Assembly: GCF_003346775.1 (NCBI RefSeq)
Contig: NZ_CP031219.1
Span: forward strand, 744,001 to 808,000
Direction: 5' to 3'
Origin: Malaciobacter mytili LMG 24559
GTDB lineage: Bacteria > Campylobacterota > Campylobacteria > Campylobacterales > Arcobacteraceae
DNA: 64,000 nucleotides
Shown here: piece by piece, positions 25,019 to 34,385 of the stretch
Position numbering within the stretch: position 1 is the first letter of the stretch
Layout: every line of letters begins with the position of its first letter
Notes under the pieces: model-generated
Told to the model about the DNA's origin: nothing
The model's database searches: none
What the model saw: only the letters and a program-made list of their open reading frames with translations
Position numbers and translations under genes: made by a program

Positions 25019-25732
25019 ATGAATGAACAAAGATATGATATAGTGGATATGGCTGAAAATGCTAGTGCATTTGGTTTTTCTTTAGGGAAAGGTGCATTAA
25101 AGTATATTTATAAAGTCAGTTCATTAGAAGCTTTAAAAGATAGCTTTAATGCTTTTGATTTTGAACGTTTACTTCAGCGTTGTGAATACTTTGTATATGA
25201 GCACGATAAGATAAGTGAAAATACAAAGAAAGAATTTTATGCAGACTTAAAGCATAATACACAAAACCAAAACTTTATATATGAATTTGTTGAGAAACTA
25301 AGAACTACACCTTTTGATTTAAATGCTCGTATAGTTGCTAGATTATCTTCTGAACTAGTAAAAAATAAATCTTTAAACTATTATGAAAGTATTATTTTAA
25401 CAAATATACATATGTTTAATAATATTGACTGGCATAAAATCTACAATCATTTAAAGGATATATATAGTGGTTCTTTGCAATCACATAGTATTTCTTTAAA
25501 GACTCAAGCTAAAACTTTTCCAGTGAATGACTATAAAGACCATGTAATATTTAATAAACTAACTTTACTGGGGGTTATTCTTCCATCAACTGTTGTTCAG
25601 CAACCAGCTCAAGTAATGGAACCTAAAAATACGTTTCAATTTGAAAGTCCAACATATTATATTACTGATTGCACGGATGCTTTTTATAAAATTCTTGGGG
25701 ATGTTATAGAATATGATACAAAGCTTCAATGA
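25019..25732 (+). CDS. Unknown prophage right-end protein (237 aa)
   Basis: No family recognised. The product is soluble and helical with many aromatic residues (FDFERLLQRCEYFVYEHDKI) and no signal peptide or catalytic motif. It lies between the phage methylase and the lysogeny repressor, outside the structural operon, and its ribosome site is in a hairpin. That position is typical of lysogenic-conversion or superinfection-exclusion genes, but nothing in the sequence itself shows this. Its end overlaps the repressor start by 20 bp. Confidence 0.6.
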   Translation: MNEQRYDIVDMAENASAFGFSLGKGALKYIYKVSSLEALKDSFNAFDFERLLQRCEYFVYEHDKISENTKKEFYADLKHNTQNQNFIYEFVEKLRTTPFDLNARIVARLSSELVKNKSLNYYESIILTNIHMFNNIDWHKIYNHLKDIYSGSLQSHSISLKTQAKTFPVNDYKDHVIFNKLTLLGVILPSTVVQQPAQVMEPKNTFQFESPTYYITDCTDAFYKILGDVIEYDTKLQ

Positions 25733-26363
25733 TATTATAGAGAGACTCAAGGATATTTTATCAAATGAGATAAAGAATAAAAAGATGTATGATAAAGATG
25801 TTGCACAAGCTCTTGGAATAGAAGCTTCAAACTTCAGAAAACTAAAACATAGAAATAGTGTGCCATATTTTGAGATTATGACTTTTTTAGCCAAAAGAAA
25901 TATATCTATCAACTGGTTTTTCTTTCTTCAGCTTCCTGAGTCTTTAATTGAACCTACATCTAACTATATAATATTAAAGTATCAAAGAACAGTTACAGCT
26001 TCAGCTGGAGGTGGTGCAATTAACTATGAAGTAAATCCATCTCCTTTAATAATTGATAAGCAGCTATTAGATTATATAAATAGTAACTATAAATATACTG
26101 AAGTCTTACAGGCATTAGGAGAGTCCATGGAGCCTGATATAAAAGATGGTAGTTTATTGTTTATAGATAAGAGTCAAAGAGATATTAATAGTAAAGGTGT
26201 CTATCTTATAAATACTAATGATGGCTTATATATTAAGCGTATAGAGATTAAAGATAATAAAGTAGTATTAATGTCTACCAATAAATCATATGAAGATATT
26301 ACATTAAATATAGATGATGTTAGTATCATTGGAAAAGTAAGTGGAGTATTAATAAAAATATAG
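25713..26363 (+). CDS. LexA/CI-like phage repressor with S24 peptidase domain
   Basis: 216 residues. The N-terminal 70 residues form a CI-type HTH (KDVAQALGIEASNFRKLKHR). The C-terminal S24 domain has the cleavage pair Ala98-Gly99 in TASAGGG, catalytic Ser138 in GESMEPDIKDG and Lys175 in GLYIKRI. It should hold the prophage silent and self-cleave on RecA activation, giving SOS induction. In Mu the repressor is near the left end; here it is at the right end and runs in the same direction as the late genes. Confidence 0.8.
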   Translation: MIQSFNDIIERLKDILSNEIKNKKMYDKDVAQALGIEASNFRKLKHRNSVPYFEIMTFLAKRNISINWFFFLQLPESLIEPTSNYIILKYQRTVTASAGGGAINYEVNPSPLIIDKQLLDYINSNYKYTEVLQALGESMEPDIKDGSLLFIDKSQRDINSKGVYLINTNDGLYIKRIEIKDNKVVLMSTNKSYEDITLNIDDVSIIGKVSGVLIKI

Positions 26364-26507
26364 TTTAAAACATTTGCTTTTAAAATGTTAGTAAATGTTT
26401 GATATAGAAAAAGATAAAAGATATATATTTGGTTATAAAAAGTAAGTAAGAGTTATGTAAACAAAAGCGTAATTTAAGGGTTAAATCTTAACTTATTAAT
26501 ATGTACA
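26364..26507. other. AT-rich non-coding prophage tail
   Basis: Together with the end region and host flank this makes a 374-base gene-free stretch (26364-26737). The part up to 26507 holds only the weak hairpin and AT-rich DNA; no small gene with a ribosome site was found. Confidence 0.5.
26370..26390 (+). terminator. Possible terminator after the repressor gene
   Basis: AACATTT (26370-26376) and AAATGTT (26384-26390) form a 7-bp stem with a T-rich loop just after the repressor stop codon. AT-only stem, no clear T-run, so weak. Confidence 0.35.
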
Positions 26508-26552
26508 CACATTTCATAAGCAAATAATTCACATTTCATAAGCCGTTTTACA
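26508..26552 (-). repeat. Candidate right end of Mu-like prophage with two transposase sites
   Basis: CACATTTCATAAGC occurs at 26508-26521 and again at 26530-26543, exactly 22 bp apart, the period of abutting MuA-type binding sites at Mu ends. Reading inward from 26552 the sequence starts TGTAAAACGGCTTATGAAAT, i.e. a 5'-TG end as in Mu-family elements. If correct, the flanking target duplication is the 5 bases after 26552 (ATTAA). The left end needed to confirm it is outside the window. Confidence 0.6.
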
Positions 26553-26632
26553 ATTAAGAATAATAAAATAATATAACAACTAATTTAGTTATTTATGAAA
26601 AAATAATGAGTTTTAAATTAAAAAATATTTTT

Positions 26633-26647
26633 TTGACTAATAGTCAA
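26633..26647. promoter_or_regulatory. Palindromic operator upstream of tetR (distal)
   Basis: TTGACTAATAGTCAA is a perfect palindrome with 7-bp arms around one A. It lies 91-105 bases before the TetR start and resembles the second site at 26689 in its GACTxxxAGTC core. Confidence 0.5.
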
Positions 26648-26675
26648 TAAAAAGTTTTATTTAAGAAAAAAGTTC

Positions 26676-26705
26676 TATAATTTCATCTTGACCGACAGTC
26701 AGTCA
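26676..26705 (+). promoter_or_regulatory. Promoter -10 and proximal TetR operator
   Basis: TATAAT (26676-26681) is a good -10. TGACCGACAGTCAGTCA (26689-26705) is a 17-base dyad with one mismatched pair, of the type bound by TetR repressors. It would cover the transcription start, so the tetR-efflux operon is probably autorepressed. Confidence 0.6.
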
Positions 26706-26737
26706 TAAAAGATTTAAGATTTCACTATGGAGAATTG

Positions 26738-27334
26738 ATGCCAAAAATAGTAAATAAAGAAGAAAAAAGAAGAGAGATTGCTTTAGCTTGTAGTGACCTT
26801 ATCCATGATGTAGGAATTAAAAAAATAACTGTTTCACAAGTTGCAAAAACTGCAGGGATTGGAAAGGGAACAATATATGAATATTTTGAAAATAAAGAAG
26901 ATATTATTTTTCAAATAATAAATATTCATATAGAAGAGTATCATAAAGAATTTTCAGAAAAAATCAAAAAAGAAAAAACGACAAGAGATAAAGTATTACA
27001 TTTTTTTAAGTTTGTTATTGATAATTCTGAAGAAAATATGAAACATTTTAATAGGTTTAAAGAGTATCTTTCAATTGTACTAAGCGAAGAAAATGATGAG
27101 ATGCTTAAATTCAATTGTAGCTGTAGTACATTTTTTTATTCTCAGTTGGAGAACATTTTACAAGAAGGTATTAATAAAGGTGAATTAAAATCATGTGCAG
27201 TTGATTTAGTTGATATTATTTTGACTTATGAAAGAGGAGTTGCTATTACTAAAATGACTCAAGATAATGTTGATATAGAAATGTTGTGCAAAAAATTTGT
27301 AGATAACTTATTTGAATTAGTAGAGATTAAGTAA
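26738..27334 (+). CDS. TetR-family repressor of the efflux operon
   Basis: 198 residues from ATG 26738 behind GGAG (a TTG one codon upstream is less likely). The N-terminal HTH is typical: KITVSQVAKTAGIGKGTIYE YFENKED type, residues about 28-60. The C-terminal ligand domain is helical with FNCSCSTFF. It precedes adaptor, RND pump and TolC genes in the same direction and carries two palindromic operators upstream, so it most likely senses a toxic compound and controls the pump and itself. Confidence 0.85.
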   Translation: MPKIVNKEEKRREIALACSDLIHDVGIKKITVSQVAKTAGIGKGTIYEYFENKEDIIFQIINIHIEEYHKEFSEKIKKEKTTRDKVLHFFKFVIDNSEENMKHFNRFKEYLSIVLSEENDEMLKFNCSCSTFFYSQLENILQEGINKGELKSCAVDLVDIILTYERGVAITKMTQDNVDIEMLCKKFVDNLFELVEIK

Positions 27335-27352
27335 AGCTTTTAAGGAGTAATA

Positions 27353-28387
27353 GTGATAAAAAAAGTGTTATTTGTTGCAATTGTTGCAACATCTTTATTC
27401 GCACAAGGTGAAGCTTTAGTAAATACTGAGAGCTTAAAAAAAGGGAAAATTAATCCTTTAACAGAATTTATTGGGAGTGTTAAATTTGAAAATAGTTCAA
27501 ATTTAGCAAGTGAGAGTAATGGTTTAGTAAAAAAAATATTTTTTGAAGTTGGAGATAAAGTTAAAAAAGGACAAACTTTAATAAGTATTGATTCTTCAAT
27601 TTTAGATGCACAAATAAAAGCGGCAGTTGCAGCAGTTAAAATTGCCCAGGTAGAGCTTAAAAATGCTACTAATGATTATAATAGATATAGTGCTTTATTA
27701 AAAAAAGATTCAATTGCTCAAAAAAGTTTTGATGATGTATATTTAGCTTATGAAATGGCAAAACAAAAAGTTGAGTCATCAAATGCAAATTTAAAAGAAT
27801 TACAAATTCAAAAAGATAAAAAGAGTTTAAAAGCACCATATGATGGAATAATCGTTGAAAAAAGTGTAAATTTAAATGAGTGGGTAAGTAATGGAACTAA
27901 AATTGCAAAGATTGTAAATACAACTGATTTGGAGATGACATTTAATCTTCCATTAGAGTATGTATATCAACTTGATAAAACAAAAAAATATGAAATTTCA
28001 TTAGCTGATACAACTATTCAAGCAAAATTATACGCAGCAATTCCAAGTGGAGATACTTTAACTAGAACTTTTCCAGTTAGATTTAAAGCAAGTATAAAAG
28101 ATAAGTTTATTTTTGATGGAGCACAAGCAAAAGTAAAACTTGCTAAAAAAGTAAAAGAAGATGCTTTTGTAATTAATAGAGATGCTGTTATTAAAAGATT
28201 TAATCAAGATTTAATTTTTGTAATTGATGATAAATCTATGGCAAATATGATACCTGTACAAATTATAGGTTTTGATGGATTAAATGCGGGTATTCAAGCA
28301 CAAGGTTTACAAGAAGGAATGAAAGTAGTTGTAAAAGGAAATGAAAGAGTTTTCCCAAATCAACCAGTAAAAGTTTTAAATAAATAG
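27353..28387 (+). CDS. RND efflux periplasmic adaptor (membrane fusion protein)
   Basis: 344 residues, GTG start behind AAGGAG. A signal peptide (MIKKVLFVAIVATSLFAQ), the lipoyl half-motifs SNGLVKKIFFEVGDKVKKGQ and KAPYDGIIVEKSVNLNEWVS, and a helical hairpin between them identify a HlyD/AcrA-type adaptor. It bridges the RND pump and the TolC channel across the periplasm. Eight bases separate it from the pump gene. Confidence 0.85.
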   Translation: MIKKVLFVAIVATSLFAQGEALVNTESLKKGKINPLTEFIGSVKFENSSNLASESNGLVKKIFFEVGDKVKKGQTLISIDSSILDAQIKAAVAAVKIAQVELKNATNDYNRYSALLKKDSIAQKSFDDVYLAYEMAKQKVESSNANLKELQIQKDKKSLKAPYDGIIVEKSVNLNEWVSNGTKIAKIVNTTDLEMTFNLPLEYVYQLDKTKKYEISLADTTIQAKLYAAIPSGDTLTRTFPVRFKASIKDKFIFDGAQAKVKLAKKVKEDAFVINRDAVIKRFNQDLIFVIDDKSMANMIPVQIIGFDGLNAGIQAQGLQEGMKVVVKGNERVFPNQPVKVLNK

Positions 28388-28395
28388 GAATTTTA

Positions 28396-31300
28396 ATGGA
28401 TTTAATTAAATTTTCAATCAAAAACCCAGTTACTATTATAGTATCTGTTTTGATTGTTGTAATGTTTGGTTTACTATCACTAAATAGTTTACCCTATCAA
28501 TTAACTCCCAATGTAACAAAGCCGGAGATAAAGATTACAACATCATGGCCTGGGGCAACTCCTTATGAAGTTGAAAGAGAGATAATAGAAGAGCAAGAAG
28601 ATGCTTTAAAAAGTTTAAATAATCTAATAGAATATGAATCTTCTTCTCAAGATAATTATGGAGAAATAACTTTAACATTTAAATTAGGAACAGATTTAAG
28701 AGCAGCTTTACAAGATGTTTCAAATAAATTAAATGAAGTTAGTTCATATCCTGATAATGTTGATGAACCAATAATTGAAACTGCAACAGCAAGCCCAGTT
28801 ATTTGGATGATGTTACAAACATTAGAGGGAAATACAAGACATATTGATGAATATAAAACATATTTTGAAGATGAAATAAAACCACTTATTAAAAGAGTTA
28901 ATGGAGTTGCCGGAACTATGGGTGGTGGTGGACGAGAGCAGGAGATGCAAGTTAATCTTGATGTAAATAAGTTAGCTTCTTATAATCTAACTATTAATCA
29001 AGTAATTGATATTTTACAAAAAGAAAATGTTGATATTTCTGCTGGTGTTCAAAATATGGGAAGAAGAGCTTATAGAATTAGAACAGTTCATAAGTTTACT
29101 TCAACACAAGATATTAAAAATATAGTGCTTATTTCAAATAGAGAACAAAGAGTAACAGTTGGTGATGTGGCAACAGTTGATTTTGGTTATGAAACAGCTA
29201 GTGGTGTTGCTATGTTTATGGGGAAAGATGGTATTTTCCTAGGAGTTCAACCAAACTCAGATGTAAATACTGTACAACTTACAAATGATGTAGAAAAAGT
29301 AGTAAATGAATTAAATGAGACTGTATTAAAAGATAGAGGTTTGAAAATCAAATGGATTTATGACCAAAGACCTTATATTGTTGGTTCAGTTGATTTAGTA
29401 CAACAAAATATTATTATTGGTGGTATTCTTGCAGTATTTATCTTAATTTTATTTTTAAGAGCGGTATCTCCAACAGCAGTAGTTTCTATTGCAATTCCAA
29501 TTTCAGTAATTGGTACATTTATTGTGCTTGATTTATTGGGAAGAAGTTTAAATACTATTTCACTTGCAGGTATTTCCTTTGCAGTTGGTATGTTAGTAGA
29601 TAGTGCTATTGTAGTTTTAGAAAATATTGATAGACATAGAAAAGAGGGTATGAGTGTTTCTGAGGCTGCTTATGTGGGAGCTAAAGAGGTATGGGGAGCA
29701 TTAATTGCAAGTGCTTCAACTACTATGGCTGTATTTTTACCTATTATTTTTCTTGAAGATGAAGCAGGGCAGTTATTTAAAGATATTGCTATTGCAGTAA
29801 CAGCTGCAGTGTCTTTTTCTTTATTTGTGTCTATTGCTGTTATTCCAATGCTTTGGAAAAAGTTTGCAAGTATAAGTGGAAAAGAACCAAGGGGAAAAAG
29901 TTCTCTTACAAAATTTGGTGATAATATTGTTAAAAAATTTATGAGTATTGTTCACTTATCACTTAAAAGTACTTTTACAAAAATTGTAACAATTTTAGTT
30001 TTAGCAGTTTGATCTATTAGTATAATTTTAGTTTTATTTCCAAAGATGGACTATTTACCACAAGGTAATAAAAACTTAATTTTTAATATTTTAATTCCAC
30101 CTCCAGGATTATCATACCAAGAAAGATATGATATGGGTGCATATTTAATGAAACAAGTAGAACCACATTATAATAAAGATGTGGGGGAATACCCTGGAAT
30201 TAACAGAGCTTTTTATGTATCTTTCGGAGATTTTACTTTATTTGGTGGAACTTCAATGCATGAAAGTAGGGCAAAAGATTTAATACCTTTATTTAGACCA
30301 ATTGTAAATTCACTTCCTTCAACTTTTGGAGTAACAATTCAAAGTGGAGTTTTTGAAAGTGGAGTTGGAGAAGGTAATAATGTAAATATTGATATTAGTG
30401 GTGAAAAAATTGAAGAGATTGCAGCTGTGGGAACTCAACTTTTTATGGCAGCAAACCAAATAATACCAGGAGCACAAGTAAGACCTGTGCCTTCAATTGA
30501 GTTACTATATCCAGAAATAAGAATTAAACCAAATCAAGATGCACTAAAAGCTTTAAGTATGAGTTCTCGGGATTTAGGAATAGTTGCAGATGTTTTTATG
30601 GATGGAAGACAAATAGGTGATTTTGAACAAGATGGTAAGAAAAAGATTGATTTAGTTGTAAGGGCAAAAGATGAGCAAATAAAAACACCTGAAGATATTT
30701 TAAACTCACAAGTTGTATTGCCAAATGGTTCTTTAGTTCCTTTTAGTTCTTTAGCATCTTATGAAAGTACAACAGGTATTAGTGAAATTAGACACTTGGA
30801 TGGAAAAAGAACTATTACTCTTCAAATTACACCACCTCCTGGTATGACTATTGAAGAGACAATGACTCATTTAGAAAGTGCAATTTCAAAAATTAAAAAT
30901 GAAGGTCAAATTACAAAAGGTATTGATGTAAAAATTAGTGGTACGGCTGATAAATTATCAGAAACTATTGGTATGTTAAGTATAAACTTTATTTTAGCCT
31001 TAGTAATTATATATTTATTAATGGCAGCATTATTTGGAAATTTCTTATATCCAATAGTTATTATGTTTACAGTTCCTTTAGCAACAGCAGGTGGATTTAT
31101 AGGGTTGGCTTTAACAAATGCCTTTATTGCCCCTCAACCCCTTGATGTTCTTACAATGCTAGGATTTATTATCCTTGTGGGTATTGTTGTAAATAATGCT
31201 ATTTTAATTGTTCATCAAAGTTTAAATCTAATAAGAGAGCAAGGCTATGAGCATAAAAATGCAGTAATTGAAGCAACAAGAACAAGAATTAGACCAATAT

Positions 31301-31521
31301 ATATGAGTTCATTAACTTCTGTATTTGGTATGTTACCTTTAGTTTTAGTTCCAGGACCTGGAAGTGAATTTTATAGAGGTTTAGGTTCGGTTATTACTGG
31401 TGGATTGGCTTTATCAACAGTATTTACTATTTTTATTACTCCTGCTTTACTAATGTTCTTTATTAAATTGGAACAAAGAGTAAAAACAAGAAGTAATTCA
31501 GTTGATTTAAGTAAAGCATAA
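28396..31521 (+). pseudogene. RND efflux pump interrupted by an in-frame TGA
   Basis: One continuous frame of 1042 codons, interrupted by TGA at 30010-30012. The part before the stop (538 residues) has the N-terminal TM, porter domain (ATPYEVEREIIEEQEDALKS, PVIWMMLQT) and TM2-6 with SFAVGMLVDSAIVVLENIDR. The frame continues after TGA as SISIILVLFPKMDYLPQGNK and then the complete second half with TM8-12. Expected total length 1041 residues is normal for an AcrB/MexB-type proton-drug antiporter. TGA most simply replaces a TGG Trp codon in a membrane helix. The internal ATG at 30046 has no ribosome site. Neighbouring adaptor and TolC genes are intact, suggesting a recent loss, a strain polymorphism or a sequencing error. 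Confidence 0.8.
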
Positions 31522-31530
31522 AGGAAAAGC

Positions 31531-32769
31531 ATGATAAAAAAAAGTATATTTTTATTAAGTGCATTTGTTGCTATTAATGCTAATGCTTTAAATATAGATA
31601 GTGCAATAAATCTTGCACTACAAAATAATAATGAACTTAAACAAAAAGTTTATGAATATGATGAAGCAAAAGAGAATATAGAGTTAAATAAATCAAGTTT
31701 TAAACCAAAACTTGATTTAGCTTATACATATACAGATAGAAGTAAAGTAGCAAGTGGCTTAAAAAGAGATTCAAGTGCAAGTGCAGTTGTATCATATAAT
31801 TTATTTAATGGATTTTCAGATTATAACTTAGTTCAAAGTGCGAAATATAGTGCTAATGCAACAAATTTAAATCTTTATGCTTTTAAGCAAGATTTAGTTT
31901 ATAATGCAAAAGTTGCATATATTAACTTTTTGGATAAAAGAAAAAATCAAAAAACTTATGAAGTTGCTTATAGCTTATTTTCAAAACAATATGAAGATTC
32001 AAAAAATAGATATGAACAAGGCTTAATTGCAAAAAATGAGCTTTTAGATGTTCAAGTTAAAATGTTAGATGCAAAACAAAATTTAACAAGAGCAAATAGT
32101 GATTTACAAATTGCAAAATATGAACTAAGTAATATTCTTGGTGGAATAGATTTAGAAAAAGAAAGTATTGAAGAGTTAAATGAAAAAAAGATTACTTTTC
32201 AAGAATATAAATTGGAATTTTTAGAAAATAGAAGTGAAATAAAAGCTTTAAAAATGAGTATTGATAGTTTAAATTCTCAACTAAATTCTACAAAAGGAGA
32301 ATTTTTACCTTCTATTGATGCAAGTTTATCATATAATAAATATGGTGATGGTCCAACTGCAAAAGATGTAGAGCCAGATGATCAAAAAGTAGCACAAGTT
32401 TCATTAAAATGGAATTTGTATAATGGTGGTTCTAAATATTCCAAAATGGACATTAATAGACTAAAAGTTAGGCAAGTAAAAGAACAACTTGAAAAAACAA
32501 AACTTGATATAAAACTTCAATATCAAATTGCAAAAACAGATTTTGAAGTATCAACTGAAAACTTTGAGAGTGCTAAACTTGCTTTAGAACAAGCTAAAGA
32601 AAACTATAAAATAGTAAGTGATAAATTTGATGAAGGTTTAGTAAAATCTACTGATTTAACAGATGCAAACTATTTGCTTACAAATGCAAAACAAAAATAT
32701 TATAAAGCATATTATGATAAGTTTTTATCTTTAGCAAAACTTGATAGGGTTTTTGAAAAAGGAATATAA
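31531..32769 (+). CDS. TolC-family outer membrane efflux protein
   Basis: 412 residues with signal peptide (MIKKSIFLLSAFVAINANA) and two internally repeated OEP halves: an N-terminal NNNELKQKVYEYDEAKENIE and a C-terminal FESAKLALEQAKENYKIVSD, each followed by GL.....L-type turns (RYEQGLIAKNELLDVQ, KFDEGLVKSTDLTDA). Forms the trimeric outer-membrane duct for the adaptor and RND pump encoded just upstream. Stop overlaps the next ATG (TAATG). Confidence 0.85.
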   Translation: MIKKSIFLLSAFVAINANALNIDSAINLALQNNNELKQKVYEYDEAKENIELNKSSFKPKLDLAYTYTDRSKVASGLKRDSSASAVVSYNLFNGFSDYNLVQSAKYSANATNLNLYAFKQDLVYNAKVAYINFLDKRKNQKTYEVAYSLFSKQYEDSKNRYEQGLIAKNELLDVQVKMLDAKQNLTRANSDLQIAKYELSNILGGIDLEKESIEELNEKKITFQEYKLEFLENRSEIKALKMSIDSLNSQLNSTKGEFLPSIDASLSYNKYGDGPTAKDVEPDDQKVAQVSLKWNLYNGGSKYSKMDINRLKVRQVKEQLEKTKLDIKLQYQIAKTDFEVSTENFESAKLALEQAKENYKIVSDKFDEGLVKSTDLTDANYLLTNAKQKYYKAYYDKFLSLAKLDRVFEKGI

Positions 32770-33089
32770 TGTCTGCATGGACTTATTTAATATTAGCAGG
32801 AATTTTTGAAGTGGGATTTGCTTCCACTTTAAAACTTACTGAGGGATTTTCAAAACTTGTACCAACAGCAATATTTTTAGTTTGTGCAAGTTTGAGTTTT
32901 TATTTTCTTACAAAAGCTGCACAAACTTTACCAATAGGAACAGCATATGCTGTTTGGACAGGTATAGGTGCAGTTGGTACAATAATTATTGGAATATTCT
33001 TTTATAATGAACCAATTGGAGCTTTAAGATTATTTTTCTTATTTACTTTAGTTGCTTCCCTTGTTGGATTAAAATTAGTTTCAAACTAA
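32769..33089 (+). CDS. gdx: SMR-family exporter, Gdx/SugE type
   Basis: 106 residues, four membrane helices, the small multidrug resistance size. The conserved Glu13 lies in LAGIFEVGFASTLKLTEGFS and the signature IGTAYAVWTGIGAVGTIIIG is present. The LK.T.GFS pattern after the Glu is closer to SugE/Gdx guanidinium exporters than to EmrE-type polydrug pumps. Exports guanidinium with proton exchange. No guanidine riboswitch is visible since it is embedded at the end of the efflux operon. Confidence 0.75.
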   Translation: MSAWTYLILAGIFEVGFASTLKLTEGFSKLVPTAIFLVCASLSFYFLTKAAQTLPIGTAYAVWTGIGAVGTIIIGIFFYNEPIGALRLFFLFTLVASLVGLKLVSN

Positions 33090-33098
33090 GGATAAATT

Positions 33099-33518
33099 TT
33101 GCAAATTTTACAAAAAGAATTTTCTTTAAAAGCAAAAAAAAGAGGATTTCATCTAATTACAGATGAGGTTCTTTTTAACTTAAAAGAGATACAAAGTTTT
33201 AATATAGGAACTTTAAATTTATTACTTAAGCATACAAGTGCAAGTTTAAGTTTAAATGAAAACTGTGATAGTAGTGTACGAAGTGATATGGAAAATTTTG
33301 TAAATGATGTTATTTGCAATAAAAACTATTTTATACACACTTATGAAGGAGAAGATGATATGCCAGCACATATTAAATCTTCACTTTTTGGTGTAAGTTT
33401 AACTATTCCTATAACTAATGGAAAATTAAATCTTGGAACTTGGCAAGGGATATATCTTGGAGAACATCGAGATAATGCTCAACAAAGAAAAATAGTTGCT
33501 ACAATTATAGCAAATTAG
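33099..33518 (+). CDS. YjbQ-family protein (UPF0047)
   Basis: 139 residues, TTG start behind AAGGA. The family pattern is clear: GTLNLLLKHTSASLSLNENC, then DMPAHIKSSLFGVSLTIPI and NLGTWQGIYLGEHRD. YjbQ forms trimers and has been linked to weak thiamine phosphate synthase activity; its main role is uncertain. It follows the SMR gene by ten bases and precedes an EamA transporter, so probably part of the same transcript. Confidence 0.8.
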   Translation: MQILQKEFSLKAKKRGFHLITDEVLFNLKEIQSFNIGTLNLLLKHTSASLSLNENCDSSVRSDMENFVNDVICNKNYFIHTYEGEDDMPAHIKSSLFGVSLTIPITNGKLNLGTWQGIYLGEHRDNAQQRKIVATIIAN

Positions 33519-33526
33519 GAAAAAAG

Positions 33527-34384
33527 ATGAGAAGTTTAGTTTTTGATTTTAAACTTCTTAGTTTTATTATACTTTCATTGATATTTTTAGCTGCAAATTC
33601 TATTTTGTGTAGAATGGCACTTATAACTTCAAATATAGATGCTTATACCTTTACTTTTATTAGAGTCTTTTCTGGGGCTTTAACTCTTTTATTTTTATAC
33701 TTTATTAAATATAAAAAATTTGAAGTTAAACTAAAAACTAATTGGCTAAGTTCTTTAATGCTTTTTTTATATGCAATTTGTTTTTCTTATTCGTATTTAA
33801 ATATGCAAGCTGGAATTGGTACATTAATTTTATTTGCAATTGTTCAACTAAGTATGATAATTATTGCTTTATTTTATAAAGAAAAATTAACATTAAATAA
33901 ACTTCTAGGAATTTTTATAGCTTTTAGTGGTTTAGCTTATTTATTATATCCCAAAGAAGATTTTTCTTTATCTTTTGAACATACCTTGCTTATGGTATTT
34001 TCTGGAATTGCTTGGGGTATTTATACAGTTTTAGGTAAAAAATCAAAAGATGCTTTTTTTAATACAAGTGATAATTTTATTAAAGCTAGTTTTTTTGCAA
34101 TTTTATTTTTTATATTTTTTATTGATTTTATAAAAGTTGATAGTTTTACTTTTTTATTAGCTTTTATTTCTGGGGCTTTAACTTCTGCAATAGGGTATCT
34201 TTTATGGTATGAGGTTTTACCTAAAATGCAAATTATAACTGCAAGTATTTTACAACTTTTAGTTCCTATTTTAGCTATAGTTTTAAGTATAATATTTTTA
34301 GATGAAAAGCTAAGTTTGACTTTAGTTATTGCAACTTTTGTTATTTTATTTGGAATATTAATAACTTTAAAAAAAAGAAAATAA
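33527..34384 (+). CDS. EamA-family (DMT) transporter
   Basis: 285 residues with ten hydrophobic segments in two EamA halves. First-half elements: ANSILCRMALI and ADTFTFIRVFSGALTLL-like RVFSGALTLLFLYF; second half: FSGIAWGIYTVLGKKSK and LDEKLSLTLVIATFVILFGI. The substrate of drug/metabolite transporters of this type (often amino acids or metabolites) cannot be told. Begins nine bases after the YjbQ-like gene. Confidence 0.75.
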   Translation: MRSLVFDFKLLSFIILSLIFLAANSILCRMALITSNIDAYTFTFIRVFSGALTLLFLYFIKYKKFEVKLKTNWLSSLMLFLYAICFSYSYLNMQAGIGTLILFAIVQLSMIIIALFYKEKLTLNKLLGIFIAFSGLAYLLYPKEDFSLSFEHTLLMVFSGIAWGIYTVLGKKSKDAFFNTSDNFIKASFFAILFFIFFIDFIKVDSFTFLLAFISGALTSAIGYLLWYEVLPKMQIITASILQLLVPILAIVLSIIFLDEKLSLTLVIATFVILFGILITLKKRK

Positions 34385-34385
34385 T

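Larger units (their letters stand above)
1..26552. mobile_element. Mu/P2-hybrid transposable prophage, right part
   Basis: Continuous phage gene content runs from the window edge to a LexA/CI-like repressor ending at 26363. Mu-like markers are the DUF3164 protein, GemA and a MuF head protein. The structural module is P2-like, with portal and terminase leftward and the remaining head and tail genes rightward. The right boundary is set at 26552, where two 14-bp direct repeats spaced 22 bp end in TTTTACA, as expected for a Mu-type transposase end (CA-3' terminus). Transposase genes and the left end are not in the window. The boundary is inferred; the phage content is clear. Confidence 0.85.

Noticed and set aside
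30010-30012. TGA as selenocysteine codon
   Set aside because: RND pumps have no selenocysteine, no hairpin-like insertion element was seen, and TGG to TGA is simpler.
30046-31521. Separate second RND half-transporter gene
   Set aside because: It is in frame with the first half across a single TGA, has no ribosome site and lacks its own N-terminal helix.
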